Positions 38,981-56,100 of a stretch of DNA of 64,000 nt are shown one piece after another (position 1 is the first letter of the stretch; each line of letters begins with the position of its first letter). The stretch is from positions 2,232,001 to 2,296,000 of the forward strand of contig JAPNXP010000017.1 of NCBI GenBank assembly GCA_028753945.1. Direction: 5' to 3'. A program made the position numbers and the translations under genes. The notes beneath the pieces are model-generated. The model made no database searches. It had not been told where the DNA came from and was given only the letters and a program-made list of their open reading frames with translations. The stretch is from Hexactinellida sp. DTS-2022 (lineage: Eukaryota; Porifera; Hexactinellida).

Positions 38981-41900
38981 TATAGAAAGTATGAATGTTT
39001 CATTATGTTATTGGTTGATATAATTAATTTCAAATCCCAACGAAGGTCTACTATATATAATGTGCCATATATTGTACGCAAAATGCGTACAATATTATAA
39101 AGTGGATATATAAATTGCGAATATACTAACGAGGTTCTCCTTTGTAGAATGTCCTAGATATAGAAAGTATGAATGTTTCATTATGTTATTGGTTGATATA
39201 ATGAATTTCAAATCCCAACGAAGGTCTACTATATATAATGTGCCATATATTGTACGCAAAATGCGTACAATATTATAAAGTGGATATATAAATTGCGAAT
39301 ATACTAACGAGGTTCTCCTTTGTAGAATGTCCTAGATATAGAAAGTATGAATGTTTCATTATGTTATTGGTTGATATAATTAATTTCAAATCCCAACGAA
39401 GGTCTACTGTATATAATGGGCTATATATTGTACGCAAAATGCGTACAATGTTATAAAGTGGATATATAATTGCGAATACTAACGAGGTTCTCCTTTGTAG
39501 AATGTCCTAGATATAGAAAGTATGAATGTTTCATTATGTTATTGGTTGATATAATTAATTTCAAATCCCAACGAAGGTCTACTATATATAATGTGCCATA
39601 TATTGTACTCAAAATGCGTACAATGTTATAAAGTGGATATATAAAGTGCGAATATTAACGAGGTTCTCCTTTGTAGAATGTCCTAGATATAGAAAGTATG
39701 AATGTTTCATTATGTTATTGGTTGATATAATGAATTTGAAATCCCAACGAAGGTCTACTATATATAATTTGCTATATATTGTACTCAAAATGCGTACAAT
39801 GTTATAAAGTGGATATTTAAATTAGCAAATACTAACGAGGTTCTCCTTTGTAGAATGTCCTAGATATAGAAAGTATGAATGTTTCATTATGTTATTGGTT
39901 GATATAATGAATTTCAAATCCCAACGAAGGTCTACTATATATAATGTGCCATACATTGTACGCAAAATGCGTACAATGTTATAAAGTGGATATTTAAATT
40001 AGCAAATACTAACGAGGTTCTCCTTTGTAGAATGTCCTAGATATAGAAAATATGAATGTTTCATTATGTTATTGGTTGATATAATTAATTTCAAATCCCA
40101 ACGAAGGTCTACTATATATAATTTGCTATATATTGTACTCAAAATGCGTACAATGTTATAAAGTGGATATTTAAATTAGCAAATACTAACGAGGTTCTCC
40201 TTTGTAGAATGTCCTAGATATAGAAAGTATGAATGTTTCATTATGTTATTGGTTGATATAATGAATTTCAAATCCCAACGAAGGTCTACTATATATAATG
40301 TGCCATACATTGTACGCAAAATGCGTACAATGTTATAAAGTGGATATTTAAATTAGCAAATACTAACGAGGTTCTCCTTTGTAGAATGTCCTAGATATAG
40401 AAAGTATGAATGTTTCATTATGTTATTGGTTGATATAATTAATTTCAAATCCCAACGAAGGTCTACTATATATAATGTGCCATATATTGTACGCAAAATG
40501 CGTACAATATTATAAAGTGGATATATAAATTGCGAATATACTAACGAGGTTCTCCTTTGTAGAATGTCCTAGATATAGAAAGTATGAATGTTTCATTATG
40601 TTATTGGTTGATATAATGAATTTCAAATCCCAACGAAGGTCTACTATATATAATGTGCCATATATTGTACGCAAAATGCGTACAATATTATAAAGTGGAT
40701 ATATAAATTGCGAATATACTAACGAGGTTCTCCTTTGTAGAATGTCCTAGATATAGAAAGTATGAATGTTTCATTATGTTATTGGTTGATATAATGAATT
40801 TCAAATCCCAACGAAGGTCTACTATATATAATGTGCCATACATTGTACGCAAAATGCGTACAATGTTATAAAGTGGATATTTAAATTAGCAAATACTAAC
40901 GAGGTTCTCCTTTGTAGAATGTCCTAGATATAGAAAGTATGAATGTTTCATTATGTTATTGGTTGATATAATTAATTTCAAATCCCAACGAAGGTCTACT
41001 ATATATAATTTGCTATATATTGTACTCAAAATGCGTACAATGTTATAAAGTGGATATTTATATTAGCAAATACTAACGAGGTTCTCCTTTGTAGAATGTC
41101 CTAGATATAGAAAGTATGAATGTTTCATTATGTTATTGGTTGATATAATGAATTTCAAATCCCAACGAAGGTCTACTATATATAATGTGCCATACATTGT
41201 ACGCAAAATGCGTACAATGTTATAAAGTGGATATTTAAATTAGCAAATACTAACGAGGTTCTCCTTTGTAGAATGTCCTAGATATAGAAAGTATGAATGT
41301 TTCATTATGTTATTGGTTGATATAATTAATTTCAAATCCCAACGAAGGTCTACTATATATAATGTGCCATATATTGTACGCAAAATGCGTACAATATTAT
41401 AAAGTGGATATATAAATTGCGAATATACTAACGAGGTTCTCCTTTGTAGAATGTCCTAGATATAGAAAGTATGAATGTTTCATTATGTTATTGGTTGATA
41501 TAATGAATTTCAAATCCCAACGAAGGTCTACTATATATAATGTGCCATACATTGTACGCAAAATGCGTACAATGTTATAAAGTGGATATTTAAATTAGCA
41601 AATACTAACGAGGTTCTCCTTTGTAGAATGTCCTAGATATAGAAAGTATGAATGTTTCATTATGTTATTGGTTGATATAATTAATTTCAAATCCCAACGA
41701 AGGTCTACTATATATAATGTGCCATATATTGTACGCAAAATGCGTACAATATTATAAAGTGGATATATAAATTGCGAATATACTAACGAGGTTCTCCTTT
41801 GTAGAATGTCCTAGATATAGAAAGTATGAATGTTTCATTATGTTATTGGTTGATATAATGAATTTCAAATCCCAACGAAGGTCTACTATATATAATGTGC

Positions 41901-44900
41901 CATACATTGTACGCAAAATGCGTACAATGTTATAAAGTGGATATTTAAATTAGCAAATACTAACGAGGTTCTCCTTTGTAGAATGTCCTAGATATAGAAA
42001 GTATGAATGTTTCATTATGTTATTGGTTGATATAATTAATTTCAAATCCCAACGAAGGTCTACTATATATAATGTGCCATATATTGTACGCAAAATGCGT
42101 ACAATATTATAAAGTGGATATATAAATTGCGAATATACTAACGAGGTTCTCCTTTGTAGAATGTCCTAGATATAGAAAGTATGAATGTTTCATTATGTTA
42201 TTGGTTGATATAATGAATTTCAAATCCCAACGAAGGTCTACTATATATAATGTGCCATACATTGTACGCAAAATGCGTACAATGTTATAAAGTGGATATT
42301 TAAATTAGCAAATACTAACGAGGTTCTCCTTTGTAGAATGTCCTAGATATAGAAAGTATGAATGTTTCATTATGTTATTGGTTGATATAATGAATTTCAA
42401 ATCCCAACGAAGGTCCTCTATATATAATGTGCCATATATTGTACGCAAAATGCGTACAATATTATAAAGTGGATATATAAATTGCGAATATACTAACGAG
42501 GTTCTCCTTTGTAGAATGTCCTAGATATAGAAAGTATGAATGTTTCATTATGTTATTGGTTGATATAATGAATTTCAAATCCCAACGAAGGTCTACTATA
42601 TATAATGTGCCATACATTGTACGCAAAATGCGTACAATGTTATAAAGTGGATATTTAAATTAGCAAATACTAACGAGGTTCTCCTTTGTAGAATGTCCTA
42701 GATATAGAAAGTATGAATGTTTCATTATGTTATTGGTTGATATAATTAATTTCAAATCCCAACGAAGGTCTACTATATATAATTTGCTATATATTGTACT
42801 CAAAATGCGTACAATGTTATAAAGTGGATATTTATATTAGCAAATACTAACGAGGTTCTCCTTTGTAGAATGTCCTAGATATAGAAAGTATGAATGTTTC
42901 ATTATGTTATTGGTTGATATAATGAATTTCAAATCCCAACGAAGGTCTACTATATATAATGTGCCATACATTGTACGCAAAATGCGTACAATGTTATAAA
43001 GTGGATATTTAAATTAGCAAATACTAACGAGGTTCTCCTTTGTAGAATGTCCTAGATATAGAAAGTATGAATGTTTCATTATGTTATTGGTTGATATAAT
43101 TAATTTCAAATCCCAACGAAGGTCTACTATATATAATGTGCCATATATTGTACGCAAAATGCGTACAATATTATAAAGTGGATATATAAATTGCGAATAT
43201 ACTAACGAGGTTCTCCTTTGTAGAATGTCCTAGATATAGAAAGTATGAATGTTTCATTATGTTATTGGTTGATATAATGAATTTCAAATCCCAACGAAGG
43301 TCTACTATATATAATGTGCCATACATTGTACGCAAAATGCGTACAATGTTATAAAGTGGATATTTAAATTAGCAAATACTAACGAGGTTCTCCTTTGTAG
43401 AATGTCCTAGATATAGAAAGTATGAATGTTTCATTATGTTATTGGTTGATATAATTAATTTCAAATCCCAACGAAGGTCTACTATATATAATGTGCCATA
43501 TATTGTACGCAAAATGCGTACAATATTATAAAGTGGATATATAAATTGCGAATATACTAACGAGGTTCTCCTTTGTAGAATGTCCTAGATATAGAAAGTA
43601 TGAATGTTTCATTATGTTATTGGTTGATATAATGAATTTCAAATCCCAACGAAGGTCTACTATATATAATGTGCCATACATTGTACGCAAAATGCGTACA
43701 ATGTTATTAAGTGGATATTTAAATTAGCAAATACTAACGAGGTTCTCCTTTGTAGAATGTCCTAGATATAGAAAGTATGAATGTTTCATTATGTTATTGG
43801 TTGATATAATGAATTTCAAATCCCAACGAAGGTCTACTATATATAATGTGCCATACATTGTACGCAAAATGCGTACAATGTTATAAAGTGGATATTTAAA
43901 TTAGCAAATACTAACGAGGTTCTCCTTTGTAGAATGTCCTAGATATAGAAAGTATGAATGTTTCATTATGTTATTGGTTGATATAATTAATTTCAAATCC
44001 CAACGAAGGTCTACTATATATAATGTGCCATATATTGTACGCAAAATGCGTACAATATTATAAAGTGGATATATAAATTGCGAATATACTAACGAGGTTC
44101 TCCTTTGTAGAATGTCCTAGATATAGAAAGTATGAATGTTTCATTATGTTATTGGTTGATATAATGAATTTCAAATCCCAATGAAGGTCTACTATATATA
44201 ATGTGCCATACATTGTACGCAAAATGCGTACAATGTTATAAAGTGGATATTTAAATTAGCAAATACTAACGAGGTTCTCCTTTGTAGCATGTCCTAGATA
44301 TAGAAAGTATGAATGTTTCATTATGTTATTGGTTGATATAATGAATTTCAAATCCCAACGAAGGTCTACTATATATAATGTGCCATATATTGTACGCAAA
44401 ATGCGTACAATATTATAAAGTGGATATATAAATTGCGAATATACTAACGAGGTTCTCCTTTGTAGAATGTCCTAGATATAGAAAGTATGAATGTTTCATT
44501 ATGTTATTGGTTGATATAATTAATTTCAAATCCCAACGAAGGTCTACTATATATAATGTGCCATATATTGTACGCAAAATGCGTACAATATTATAAAGTG
44601 GATATATAAATTGCGAATATACTAACGAGGTTCTCCTTTGTAGAATGTCCTAGATATAGAAAGTATGAATGTTTCATTATGTTATTGGTTGATATAATGA
44701 ATTTCAAATCCCAACGAAGGTCTACTATATATAATGTGCCATACATTGTACGCAAAATGCGTACAATGTTATAAAGTGGATATTTAAATTAGCAAATACT
44801 AACGAGGTTCTCCTTTGTAGAATGTCCTAGATATAGAAAGTATGAATGTTTCATTATGTTATTGGTTGATATAATTAATTTCAAATCCCAACGAAGGTCT

Positions 44901-47900
44901 ACTATATATAATTTGCTATATATTGTACTCAAAATGCGTACAATGTTATAAAGTGGATATTTAAATTAGCAAATACTAACGAGGTTCTCCTTTGTAGAAT
45001 GTCCTAGATATAGAAAGTATGAATGTTTCATTATGTTATTGGTTGATATAATGAATTTCAAATCCCAACGAAGGTCTACTATATATAATGTGCCATACAT
45101 TGTACGCAAAATGCGTACAATGTTATAAAGTGGATATTTAAATTAGCAAATACTAACGAGGTTCTCCTTTGTAGAATGTCCTAGATATAGAAAGTATGAA
45201 TGTTTCATTATGTTATTGGTTGATATAATTAATTTCAAATCCCAACGAAGGTCTACTATATATAATGTGCCATATATTGTACGCAAAATGCGTACAATAT
45301 TATAAAGTGGATATATAAATTGCGAATATACTAACGAGGTTCTCCTTTGTAGAATGTCCTAGATATAGAAAGTATGAATGTTTCATTATGTTATTGGTTG
45401 ATATAATGAATTTCAAATCCCAACGAAGGTCTACTATATATAATGTGCCATATATTGTACGCAAAATGCGTACAATATTATAAAGTGGATATATAAATTG
45501 CGAATATACTAACGAGGTTCTCCTTTGTAGAATGTCCTAGATATAGAAAGTATGAATGTTTCATTATGTTATTGGTTGATATAATTAATTTCAAATCCCA
45601 ACGAAGGTCTACTATATATAATGTGCCATACATTGTACGCAAAATGCGTACAATGTTATAAAGTGGATATTTAAATTAGCAAATACTAACGAGGTTCTCC
45701 TTTGTAGAATGTCCTAGATATAGAAAGTATGAATGTTTCATTATGTTATTGGTTGATATAATTAATTTCAAATCCCAACGAAGGTCTACTTTATATAATT
45801 TGCTATATATTGTACTCAAAATGCGTACAATGTTATAAAGTGGATATTTAAATTAGCAAATACTAACGAGGTTCTCCTTTGTAGAATGTCCTAGATATAG
45901 AAAGTATGAATGTTTCATTATGTTATTGGTTGATATAATGAATTTCAAATCCCAACGAAGGTCTACTATATATAATGTGCCATACATTGTACGCAAAATG
46001 CGTACAATGTTATAAAGTGGATATTTAAATTAGCAAATACTAACGAGGTTCTCCTTTGTAGAATGTCCTAGATATAGAAAGTATGAATGTTTCATTATGT
46101 TATTGGTTGATATAATTAATTTCAAATCCCAACGAAGGTCTACTATATATAATGTGCCATATATTGTACGCAAAATGCGTACAATATTATAAAGTGGATA
46201 TATAAATTGCGAATATACTAACGAGGTTCTCCTTTGTAGAATGTCCTAGATATAGAAAGTATGAATGTTTCATTATGTTATTGGTTGATATAATGAATTT
46301 CAAATCCCAACGAAGGTCTACTATATATAATGTGCCATATATTGTACGCAAAATGCGTACAATATTATAAAGTGGATATATAAATTGCGAATATACTAAC
46401 GAGGTTCTCCTTTGTAGAATGTCCTAGATATAGAAAGTATGAATGTTTCATTATGTTATTGGTTGATATAATTAATTTCAAATCCCAACGAAGGTCTACT
46501 ATATATAATGTGCCATATATTGTACGCAAAATGCGTACAATATTATAAAGTGGATATATAAATTGCGAATATACTAACGAGGTTCTCCTTTGTAGAATGT
46601 CCTAGATATAGAAAGTATGAATGTTTCATTATGTTATTGGTTGATATAATTAATTTCAAATCCCAACGAAGGTCTACTGTATATAATGGGCTATATATTG
46701 TACGCAAAATGCGTACAATGTTATAAAGTGGATATATAATTGCGAATACTAACGAGGTTCTCCTTTGTAGAATGTCCTAGATATAGAAAGTATGAATGTT
46801 TCATTATGTTATTGGTTGATATAATTAATTTCAAATCCCAACGAAGGTCTACTATATATAATGTGCCATATATTGTACGCAAAATGCGTACAATGTTATA
46901 AAGTGGATATATAAATTGCGAATATACTAACGAGGTTCTCCTTTGTAGAATGTCCTAGATATAGAAAGTATGAATGTTTCATTATGTTATTGGTTGATAT
47001 AATTAATTTCAAATCCCAACGAAGGTCTACTATATATAATGTGCCATATATTGTACGCAAAATGCGTACAATGTTATAAAGTGGATATATAAATTGCGAA
47101 TATACTAACGAGGTTCTCCTTTGTAGAATGTCCTAGATATAGAAAGTATGAATGTTTCATTATGTTATTGGTAGATATAATGAATTTCAAATCCCAACGA
47201 AGGTCTACTATATATAATGTGCCATACATTGTACGCAAAATGCGTACAATGTTATAAAGTGGATATTTAAATTAGCAAATACTAACGAGGTTCTCCTTTG
47301 TAGAATGTCCTAGATATAGAAAGTATGAATGTTTCATTATGTTATTGGTTGATATAATTAATTTCAAATCCCAACGAAGGTCTACTATATATAATGTGCC
47401 ATATATTGTACGCAAAATGCGTACAATATTATAAAGTGGATATATAAATTGCGAATATACTAACGAGGTTCTCCTTTGTAGAATGTCCTAGATATAGAAA
47501 GTATGAATGTTTCATTATGTTATTGGTTGATATAATGAATTTCAAATCCCAACGAAGGTCTACTATATATAATTTGCTATATATTGTACTCAAAATGCGT
47601 ACAATGTTATAAAGTGGATATTTAAATTAGCAAATACTAACGAGGTTCTCCTTTGTAGAATGTCCTAGATATAGAAAGTATGAATGTTTCATTATGTTAT
47701 TGGTTGATATAATTAATTTCAAATCCCAACGAAGGTCTACTATATATAATGTGCCATACATTGTACGCAAAATGCGTACAATGTTATAAAGTGGATATTT
47801 AAATTAGCAAATACTAACGAGGTTCTCCTTTGTAGAATGTCCTAGATATAGAAAGTATGAATGTTTCATTATGTTATTGGTTGATATAATTAATTTCAAA

Positions 47901-50900
47901 TCCCAACGAAGGTCTACTATATATAATGTGCCATATATTGTACGCAAAATGCGTACAATATTATAAAGTGGATATTTAAATTAGCAAATACTAACGAGGT
48001 TCTCCTTTGTAGAATGTCCTAGATATAGAAAGTATGAATGTTTCATTATGTTATTGGTTGATATAATTAATTTCAAATCCCAACGAAGGTCTACTATATA
48101 TAATTTGCTATATATTGTACTCAAAATGCGTACAATGTTATAAAGTGGATATTTAAATTAGCAAATACTAACGAGGTTCTCCTTTGTAGAATGTCCTAGA
48201 TATAGAAAGTATGAATGTTTCATTATGTTATTGGTTGATATAATTAATTTCAAATCCCAACGAAGGTCTACTATATATAATTTGCTATATATTGTACTCA
48301 AAATGCGTACAATGTTATAAAGTGGATATTTAAATTAGCAAATACTAACGAGGTTCTCCTTTGTAGAATGTCCTAGATATAGAAAGTATGAATGTTTCAT
48401 TATGTTATCGGTTGATATAATGAATTTCAAATACCAACGAAGGTCTACTATATATAATGTGCCATACATTGTACGCAAAATGCGTACAATGTTATAAAGT
48501 GGATATTTAAATTAGCAAATACTAACGAGGTTCTCCTTTGTAGAATGTCCTAGATATAGAAAGTATGAATGTTTCATTATGTTATTGGTTGATATAATGA
48601 ATTTCAAATCCCAACGAAGGTCTACTATATATAATGTGCCATACATTGTACGCAAAATGCGTACAATGTTATAAAGTGGATATTTAAATTAGCAAATACT
48701 AACGAGGTTCTCCTTTGTAGAATGTCCTAGATATAGAAAGTATGAATGTTTCATTATGTTATTGGTTGATATAATTAATTTCAAATCCCAACGAAGGTCT
48801 ACTATATATAATGTGCCATATATTGTACGCAAAATGCGTACAATATTATAAAGTGGATATATAAATTGCGAATATACTAACGAGGTTCTCCTTTGTAGAA
48901 TGTCCTAGATATAGAAAGTATGAATGTTTCATTATGTTATTGGTTGATATAATGAATTTCAAATCCCAACGAAGGTCTACTATATATAATGTGCCATATA
49001 TTGTACGCAAAATGCGTACAATATTATAAAGTGGATATATAAATTGCGAATATACTAACGAGGTTCTCCTTTGTAGAATGTCCTAGATATAGAAAGTATG
49101 AATGTTTCATTATGTTATTGGTTGATATAATGAATTTCAAATCCCAACGAAGGTCTACTGTATATAATGGGCTATATATTGTACGCAAAATGCGTACAAT
49201 GTTATAAAGTGGATATATAATTGCGAATACTAACGAGCTTCTCCTTTGTAGAATGTCCTAGATATAGAAAGTATGAATGTTTCATTATGTTATTGGTTGA
49301 TATAATTAATTTCAAATCCCAACGAAGGTCTACTATATATAATGTGCCATATATTGTACGCAAAATGCGTACAATGTTATAAAGTGGATATATAAATTGC
49401 GAATATACTAACGAGGTTCTCCTTTGTAGAATGTCCTAGATATAGAAAGTATGAATGTTTCATTATGTTATTGGTTGATATAATGAATTTCAAATCCCAA
49501 CGAAGGTCTACTATATATAATTTGCTATATATTGTACTCAAAATGCGTACAATGTTATAAAGTGGATATTTAAATTAGCAAATACTAACGAGGTTTACCT
49601 TTGTAGAATGTCCTAGATATAGAAAGTATGAATGTTTCATTATGTTATTGGTTGATATAATGAATTTCAAATCCCAACGAAGGTCTACTATATATAATGT
49701 GCCATACATTGTACGCAAAATGCGTACAATGTTATAAAGTGGATATTTAAATTAGCAAATACTAACGAGGTTCTCCTTTGTAGAATGTCCTAGATATAGA
49801 AAGTATGAATGTTTCATTATGTTATTGGTTGATATAATTAATTTCAAATCCCAACGAAGGTCTACTATATATAATGTGCCATATATTGTACGCAAAATGC
49901 GTACAATATTATAAAGTGGATATATAAATTGCGAATATACTAACGAGGTTCTCCTTTGTAGAATGTCCTAGATATAGAAAGTATGAATGTTTCATTATGT
50001 TATTGGTTGATATAATTAATTTCAAATCCCAACGAAGGTCTACTATATATAATGTGCCATATATTGTACGCAAAATGCGTACAATATTATATAGTGGATA
50101 TATAAATTGCGAATATACTAACGAGGTTCTCCTTTGTAGAATGTCCTAGATATAGAAAGTATGAATGTTTCATTATGTTATTGGTTGATATAATTAATTT
50201 CAAATCCCAACGAAGGTCTACTATATATAATGTGCCATATATTGTACGCAAAATGAGTACAATGTTATAAAGTGGATATATAAATTGCGAATAAACTAAC
50301 GAGGTTCTCCTTTGTAGAATGTCCTAGATATAGAAAGTATGAATGTTTCATTATGTTATTGGTTGATATAATGAATTTCAAATCCCAACGAAGGTCTACT
50401 ATATATAATTTGCTATATATTGTACTCAAAATGCGTACAATGTTATAAAGTGGATATTTAAATTAGCAAATACTAACGAGGTTCTCCTTTGTAGAATGTC
50501 CTAGATATAGAAAGTATGAATGTTTCATTATGTTATTGGTTGATATAATTAATTTCAAATCCCAACGAAGGTCTACTATATATAATGTGCCATATATTGT
50601 ACGCAAAATGCGTACAATATTATAAAGTGGATATATAAATTGCGAATATACTAACGAGGTTCTCCTTTGTAGAATGTCCTAGATATAGAAAGTATGAATG
50701 TTTCATTATGTTATTGGTTGATATAATTAATTTCAAATCCCAACGAAGGTCTACTGTATATAATGGGCTATATATTGTACGCAAAATGCGTACAATGTTA
50801 TAAAGTGGATATATAATTGCGAATACTAACGAGGTTCTCCTTTGTAGAATGTCCTAGATATAGAAAGTATGAATGTTTCATTATGTTATTGGTTGATATA

Positions 50901-53199
50901 ATTAATTTCAAATCCCAACGAAGGTCTACTATATATAATGTGCCATATATTGTACGCAAAATGCGTACAATGTTATAAAGTGGATATATAAATTGCGAAT
51001 ATACTAACGAGGTTCTCCTTTGTAGAATGTCCTAGATATAGAAAGTATGAATGTTTCATTATGTTATTGGTTGATATAATGAATTTCAAATCCCAACGAA
51101 GGTCTACTATATATAATTTGCTATATATTGTACTCAAAATGCGTACAATGTTATAAAGTGGATATTTAAATTAGCAAATACTAACGAGGTTCTCCTTTGT
51201 AGAATGTCCTAGATATAGAAAGTATGAATGTTTCATTATGTTATTGGTTGATATAATTAATTTCAAATCCCAACGAAGGTCTACTATATATAATTTGCTA
51301 TATATTGTACTCAAAATGCGTACAATGTTATAAAGTGGATATTTAAATTAGCAAATACTAACGAGGTTCTCCTTTGTAGAATGTCCTAGATATAGAAAGT
51401 ATGAATGTTTCATTATGTTATTGGTTGATATAATGAATTTCAAATCCCAACGAAGGTCTACTATATATAATGTGCCATACATTGTACGCAAAATGCGTAC
51501 AATGTTATAAAGTGGATATTTAAATTAGCAAATACTAACGAGGTTCTCCTTTGTAGAATGTCCTAGATATAGAAAGTATGAATGTTTCATTATGTTATTG
51601 GTTGATATAATTAATTTCAAATCCCAACGAAGGTCTACTATATATAATGTGCCATATATTGTACGCAAAATGCGTACAATATTATAAAGTGGATATATAA
51701 ATTGCGAATATACTAACGAGGTTCTCCTTTGTAGAATGTCCTAGATATAGAAAGTATGAATGTTTCATTATGTTATTGGTTGATATAATGAATTTCAAAT
51801 CCCAACGAAGGTCTACTATATATAATTTGCTATATATTGTACTCAAAATGCGTACAATGTTATAAAGTGGATATTTAAATTAGCAAATACTAACGAGGTT
51901 CTCCTTTGTAGAATGTCCTAGATATAGAAAGTATGAATGTTTCATTATGTTATTGGTTGATATAATGAATTTCAAATCCCAACGAAGGTCTACTATATAT
52001 AATGTGCCATACATTGTACGCAAAATGCGTACAATGTTATAAAGTGGATATTTAAATTAGCAAATACTAACGAGGTTCTCCTTTGTAGAATGTCCTAGAT
52101 ATAGAAAGTATGAATGTTTCATTATGTTATTGGTTGATATAATTAATTTCAAATCCCAACGAAGGTCTACTATATATAATGTGCCATATATTGTACGCAA
52201 AATGCGTACAATATTATAAAGTGGATATATAAATTGCGAATATACTAACGAGGTTCTCCTTTGTAGAATGTCCTAGATATAGAAAGTATGAATGTTTCAT
52301 TATGTTATTGGTTGATATAATGAATTTCAAATCCCAACGAAGGTCTACTATATATAATGTGCCATATATTGTACGCAAAATGCGTACAATATTATAAAGT
52401 GGATATATAAATTGCGAATATACTAACGAGGTTCTCCTTTGTAGAATGTCCTAGATATAGAAAGTATGAATGTTTCATTATGTTATTGGTTGATATAATT
52501 AATTTCAAATCCCAACGAAGGTCTACTATATATAATTTGCTATATATTGTACTCAAAATGCGTACAATGTTATAAAGTGGATATTTAAATTAGCAAATAC
52601 TAACGAGGTTCTCCTTTGTAGAATGTCCTAGATATAGAAAGTATGAATGTTTCATTATGTTATTGGTTGATATAATGAATTTCAAATCCCAACGAAGGTC
52701 TACTATATATAATGTGCCATATATTGTACGCAAAATGCGTACAATATTATAAAGTGGATATATAAATTGCGAATATACTAACGAGGTTCTCCTTTGTAGA
52801 ATGTCCTAGATATAGAAAGTATGAATGTTTCATTATGTTATTGGTTGATATAATTAATTTCAAATCCCAACGAAGGTCTACTGTATATAATGGGCTATAT
52901 ATTGTACGCAAAATGCGTACAATGTTATAAAGTGGATATATAATTGCGAATACTAACGAGGTACTCCTTTGTAGAATGTCCTAGATATAGAAAGTATGAA
53001 TGTTTCATTATGTTATTGGTTGATATAATTAATTTCAAATCCCAACGAAGGTCTACTATATAATGTGCCATATATTGTACTCAAAATGCGTACAATGTTA
53101 TAAAGTGGATATATAAAGTGCGAATATTACCGAGGTTCTCCTTTGTAGAATGTCCTAGATATAGAAAGTATGAATGTTTCATTATGTTATTGGTTGATA

Positions 53200-56100
53200 T
53201 AATTAATTTCAAATCCCAACGAAGGTCTACTATATATAATTTGCTATATATTGTACTCAAAATGCGTACAATGTTATAAAGTGGATATTTAAATTAGCAA
53301 ATACTAACGAGGTTCTCCTTTGTAGAATGTCCTAGATATAGAAAGTATGAATGTTTCATTATGTTATTGGTTGATATAATGAATTTCAAATCCCAACGAA
53401 GGTCTACTATATATAATGTGCCATACATTGTACGCAAAATGCGTACAATGTTATAAAGTGGATATTTAAATTAGCAAATACTAACGAGGTTCTCCTTTGT
53501 AGAATGTCCTAGATATAGAAAGTATGAATGTTTCATTATGTTATTGGTTGATATAATGAATTTCAAATCCCAACGAAGGTCTACTATATATAATGTGCCA
53601 TATATTGTACGCAAAATGCGTACAATATTATAAAGTGGATATATAAATTGCGAATATACTAACGAGGTTCTCCTTTGTAGAATGTCCTAGATATAGAAAG
53701 TATGAATGTTTCATTATGTTATTGGTTGATATAATGAATTTCAAATCCCAACGAAGGTCTACTATATATAATGTGCCATATATTGTACGCAAAATGCGTA
53801 CAATATTATAAAGTGGATATATAAATAGCGAATATACTAACGAGGTTCTCCTTTGTCGAATGTCCTAGATATAGAAAGTATGAATGTTTCATTATGTTAT
53901 TGGTTGATATAATGAATTTCAAATCCCAACGAAGGTCTACTATATATAATGTGCCATACATTGTACGCAAAATGCGTACAATGTTATAAAGTGGATATTT
54001 AAATTAGCAAATATTAACGAGGTTCTCCTTTGTAGAATGTCCTAGATATAGAAAGTATGAATGTTTCATTATGTTATTGGTTGATATAATTAATTTCAAA
54101 TCCCAACGAAGGTCTACTATATATAATGTGCCATATATTGTATGCAAAATGCGTACAATATTATAAAGTGGATATATAAATTGCGAATATACTAACGAGG
54201 TTCTCCTTTGTAGAATGTCCTAGATATAGAAAGTATGAATGTTTCATTATGTTATTGGTTGATATAATTAATTTCAAATCCCAACGAAGGTCTACTATAT
54301 ATAATGTGCCATATATTGTACGCAAAATGCGTACAATATTATAAAGTGGATATATAAATTGCGAATATACTAACGAGGTTCTCCTTTGTAGAATGTCCTA
54401 GATATAGAAAGTATGAATGTTTCATTATGTTATTGGTTGATATAATTAATTTCAAATCCCAACGAAGGTCTACTATATATAATTTGCTATATATTGTACT
54501 CAAAATGCGTACAATGTTATAAAGTGGATATTTAAATTAGCAAATACTAACGAGGTTCTCCTTTGTAGAATGTCCTAGATATAGAAAGTATGAATGTTTC
54601 ATTATGTTATTGGTTGATATAATGAATTTCAAATCCCAACGAAGGCCTACTATATATAATGTGCCATACATTGTACGCAAAATGCGTACAATGTTATAAA
54701 GTGGATATTTAAATTAGCAAATACTAACGAGGTTCTCCTTTGTAGAATGTCCTAGATATAGAAAGTATGAATGTTTCATTATGTTATTGGTTGATATAAT
54801 GAATTTCAAATCCCAACGAAGGTCTACTATATATAATGTGCCATGCATTGTACGCAAAATGCGTACAATGTTATAAAGTGGATATTTAAATTAGCAAATA
54901 CTAACGAGGTTCTCCTTTGTAGAATGTCCTAGATATAGAAAGTATGAATGTTTCATTATGTTATTGGTTGATATAATGAATTTCAAATCCCAACGAAGGT
55001 CTACTATATATAATGTGCCATATATTGTACGCAAAATGCGTACAATATTATAAAGTGGATATATAAATTGCGAATATACTAACGAGGTTCTCCTTTGTAG
55101 AATGTCCTAGATATAGAAAGTATGAATGTTTCATTATGTTATTGGTTGATATAATGAATTTCAAATCCCAACGAAGGTCTACTATATATAATGTGCCATA
55201 TATTGTACGCAAAATGCGTACAATATTATAAAGTGGATATATAAATTGCGAATATACTAACGAGGTTCTCCTTTGTCGAATGTCCTAGATATAGAAAGTA
55301 TGAATGTTTCATTATGTTATTGGTTGATATAATGAATTTCAAATCCCAACGAAGGTCTACTATATATAATGTGCCATACATTGTACGCAAAATGCGTACA
55401 ATGTTATAAAGTGGATATTTAAATTAGCAAATATTAACGAGGTTCTCCTTTGTAGAATGTCCTAGATATAGAAAGTATGAATGTTTCATTATGTTATTGG
55501 TTGATATAATTAATTTCAAATCCCAACGAAGGTCTACTATATATAATGTGCCATATATTGTATGCAAAATGCGTTCAATATTATAAAGTGGATATATAAA
55601 TTGCGAATATACTAACGAGGTTCTCCTTTGTAGAATGTCCTAGATATAGAAAGTATGAATGTTTCATTATGTTATTGGTTGATATAATTAATTTCAAATC
55701 CCAACGAAGGTCTACTATATATAATTTGCTATATATTGTACTCAAAATGCGTACAATGTTATATAGTGGATATTTAAATTAGCAAATACCAACGAGGTTC
55801 TCCTTTGTAGAATGTCCTAGATATAGAAAGTATGAATGTTTCATTATGTTATTGGTTGATATAATGAATTTCAAATCCCAACGAAGGTCTACTATATATA
55901 ATGTGCCATACATTGTACGCAAAATGCGTACAATGTTATAAAGTGGATATTTAAATTAGCAAATACTAACGAGGTTCTCCTTTGTAGAATGTCCTAGATA
56001 TAGAAAGTATGAATGTTTCATTATGTTATTGGTTGATATAATTAATTTCAAATCCCAACGAAGGTCTACTATATATAATGTGCCATACATTGTACGCAAA

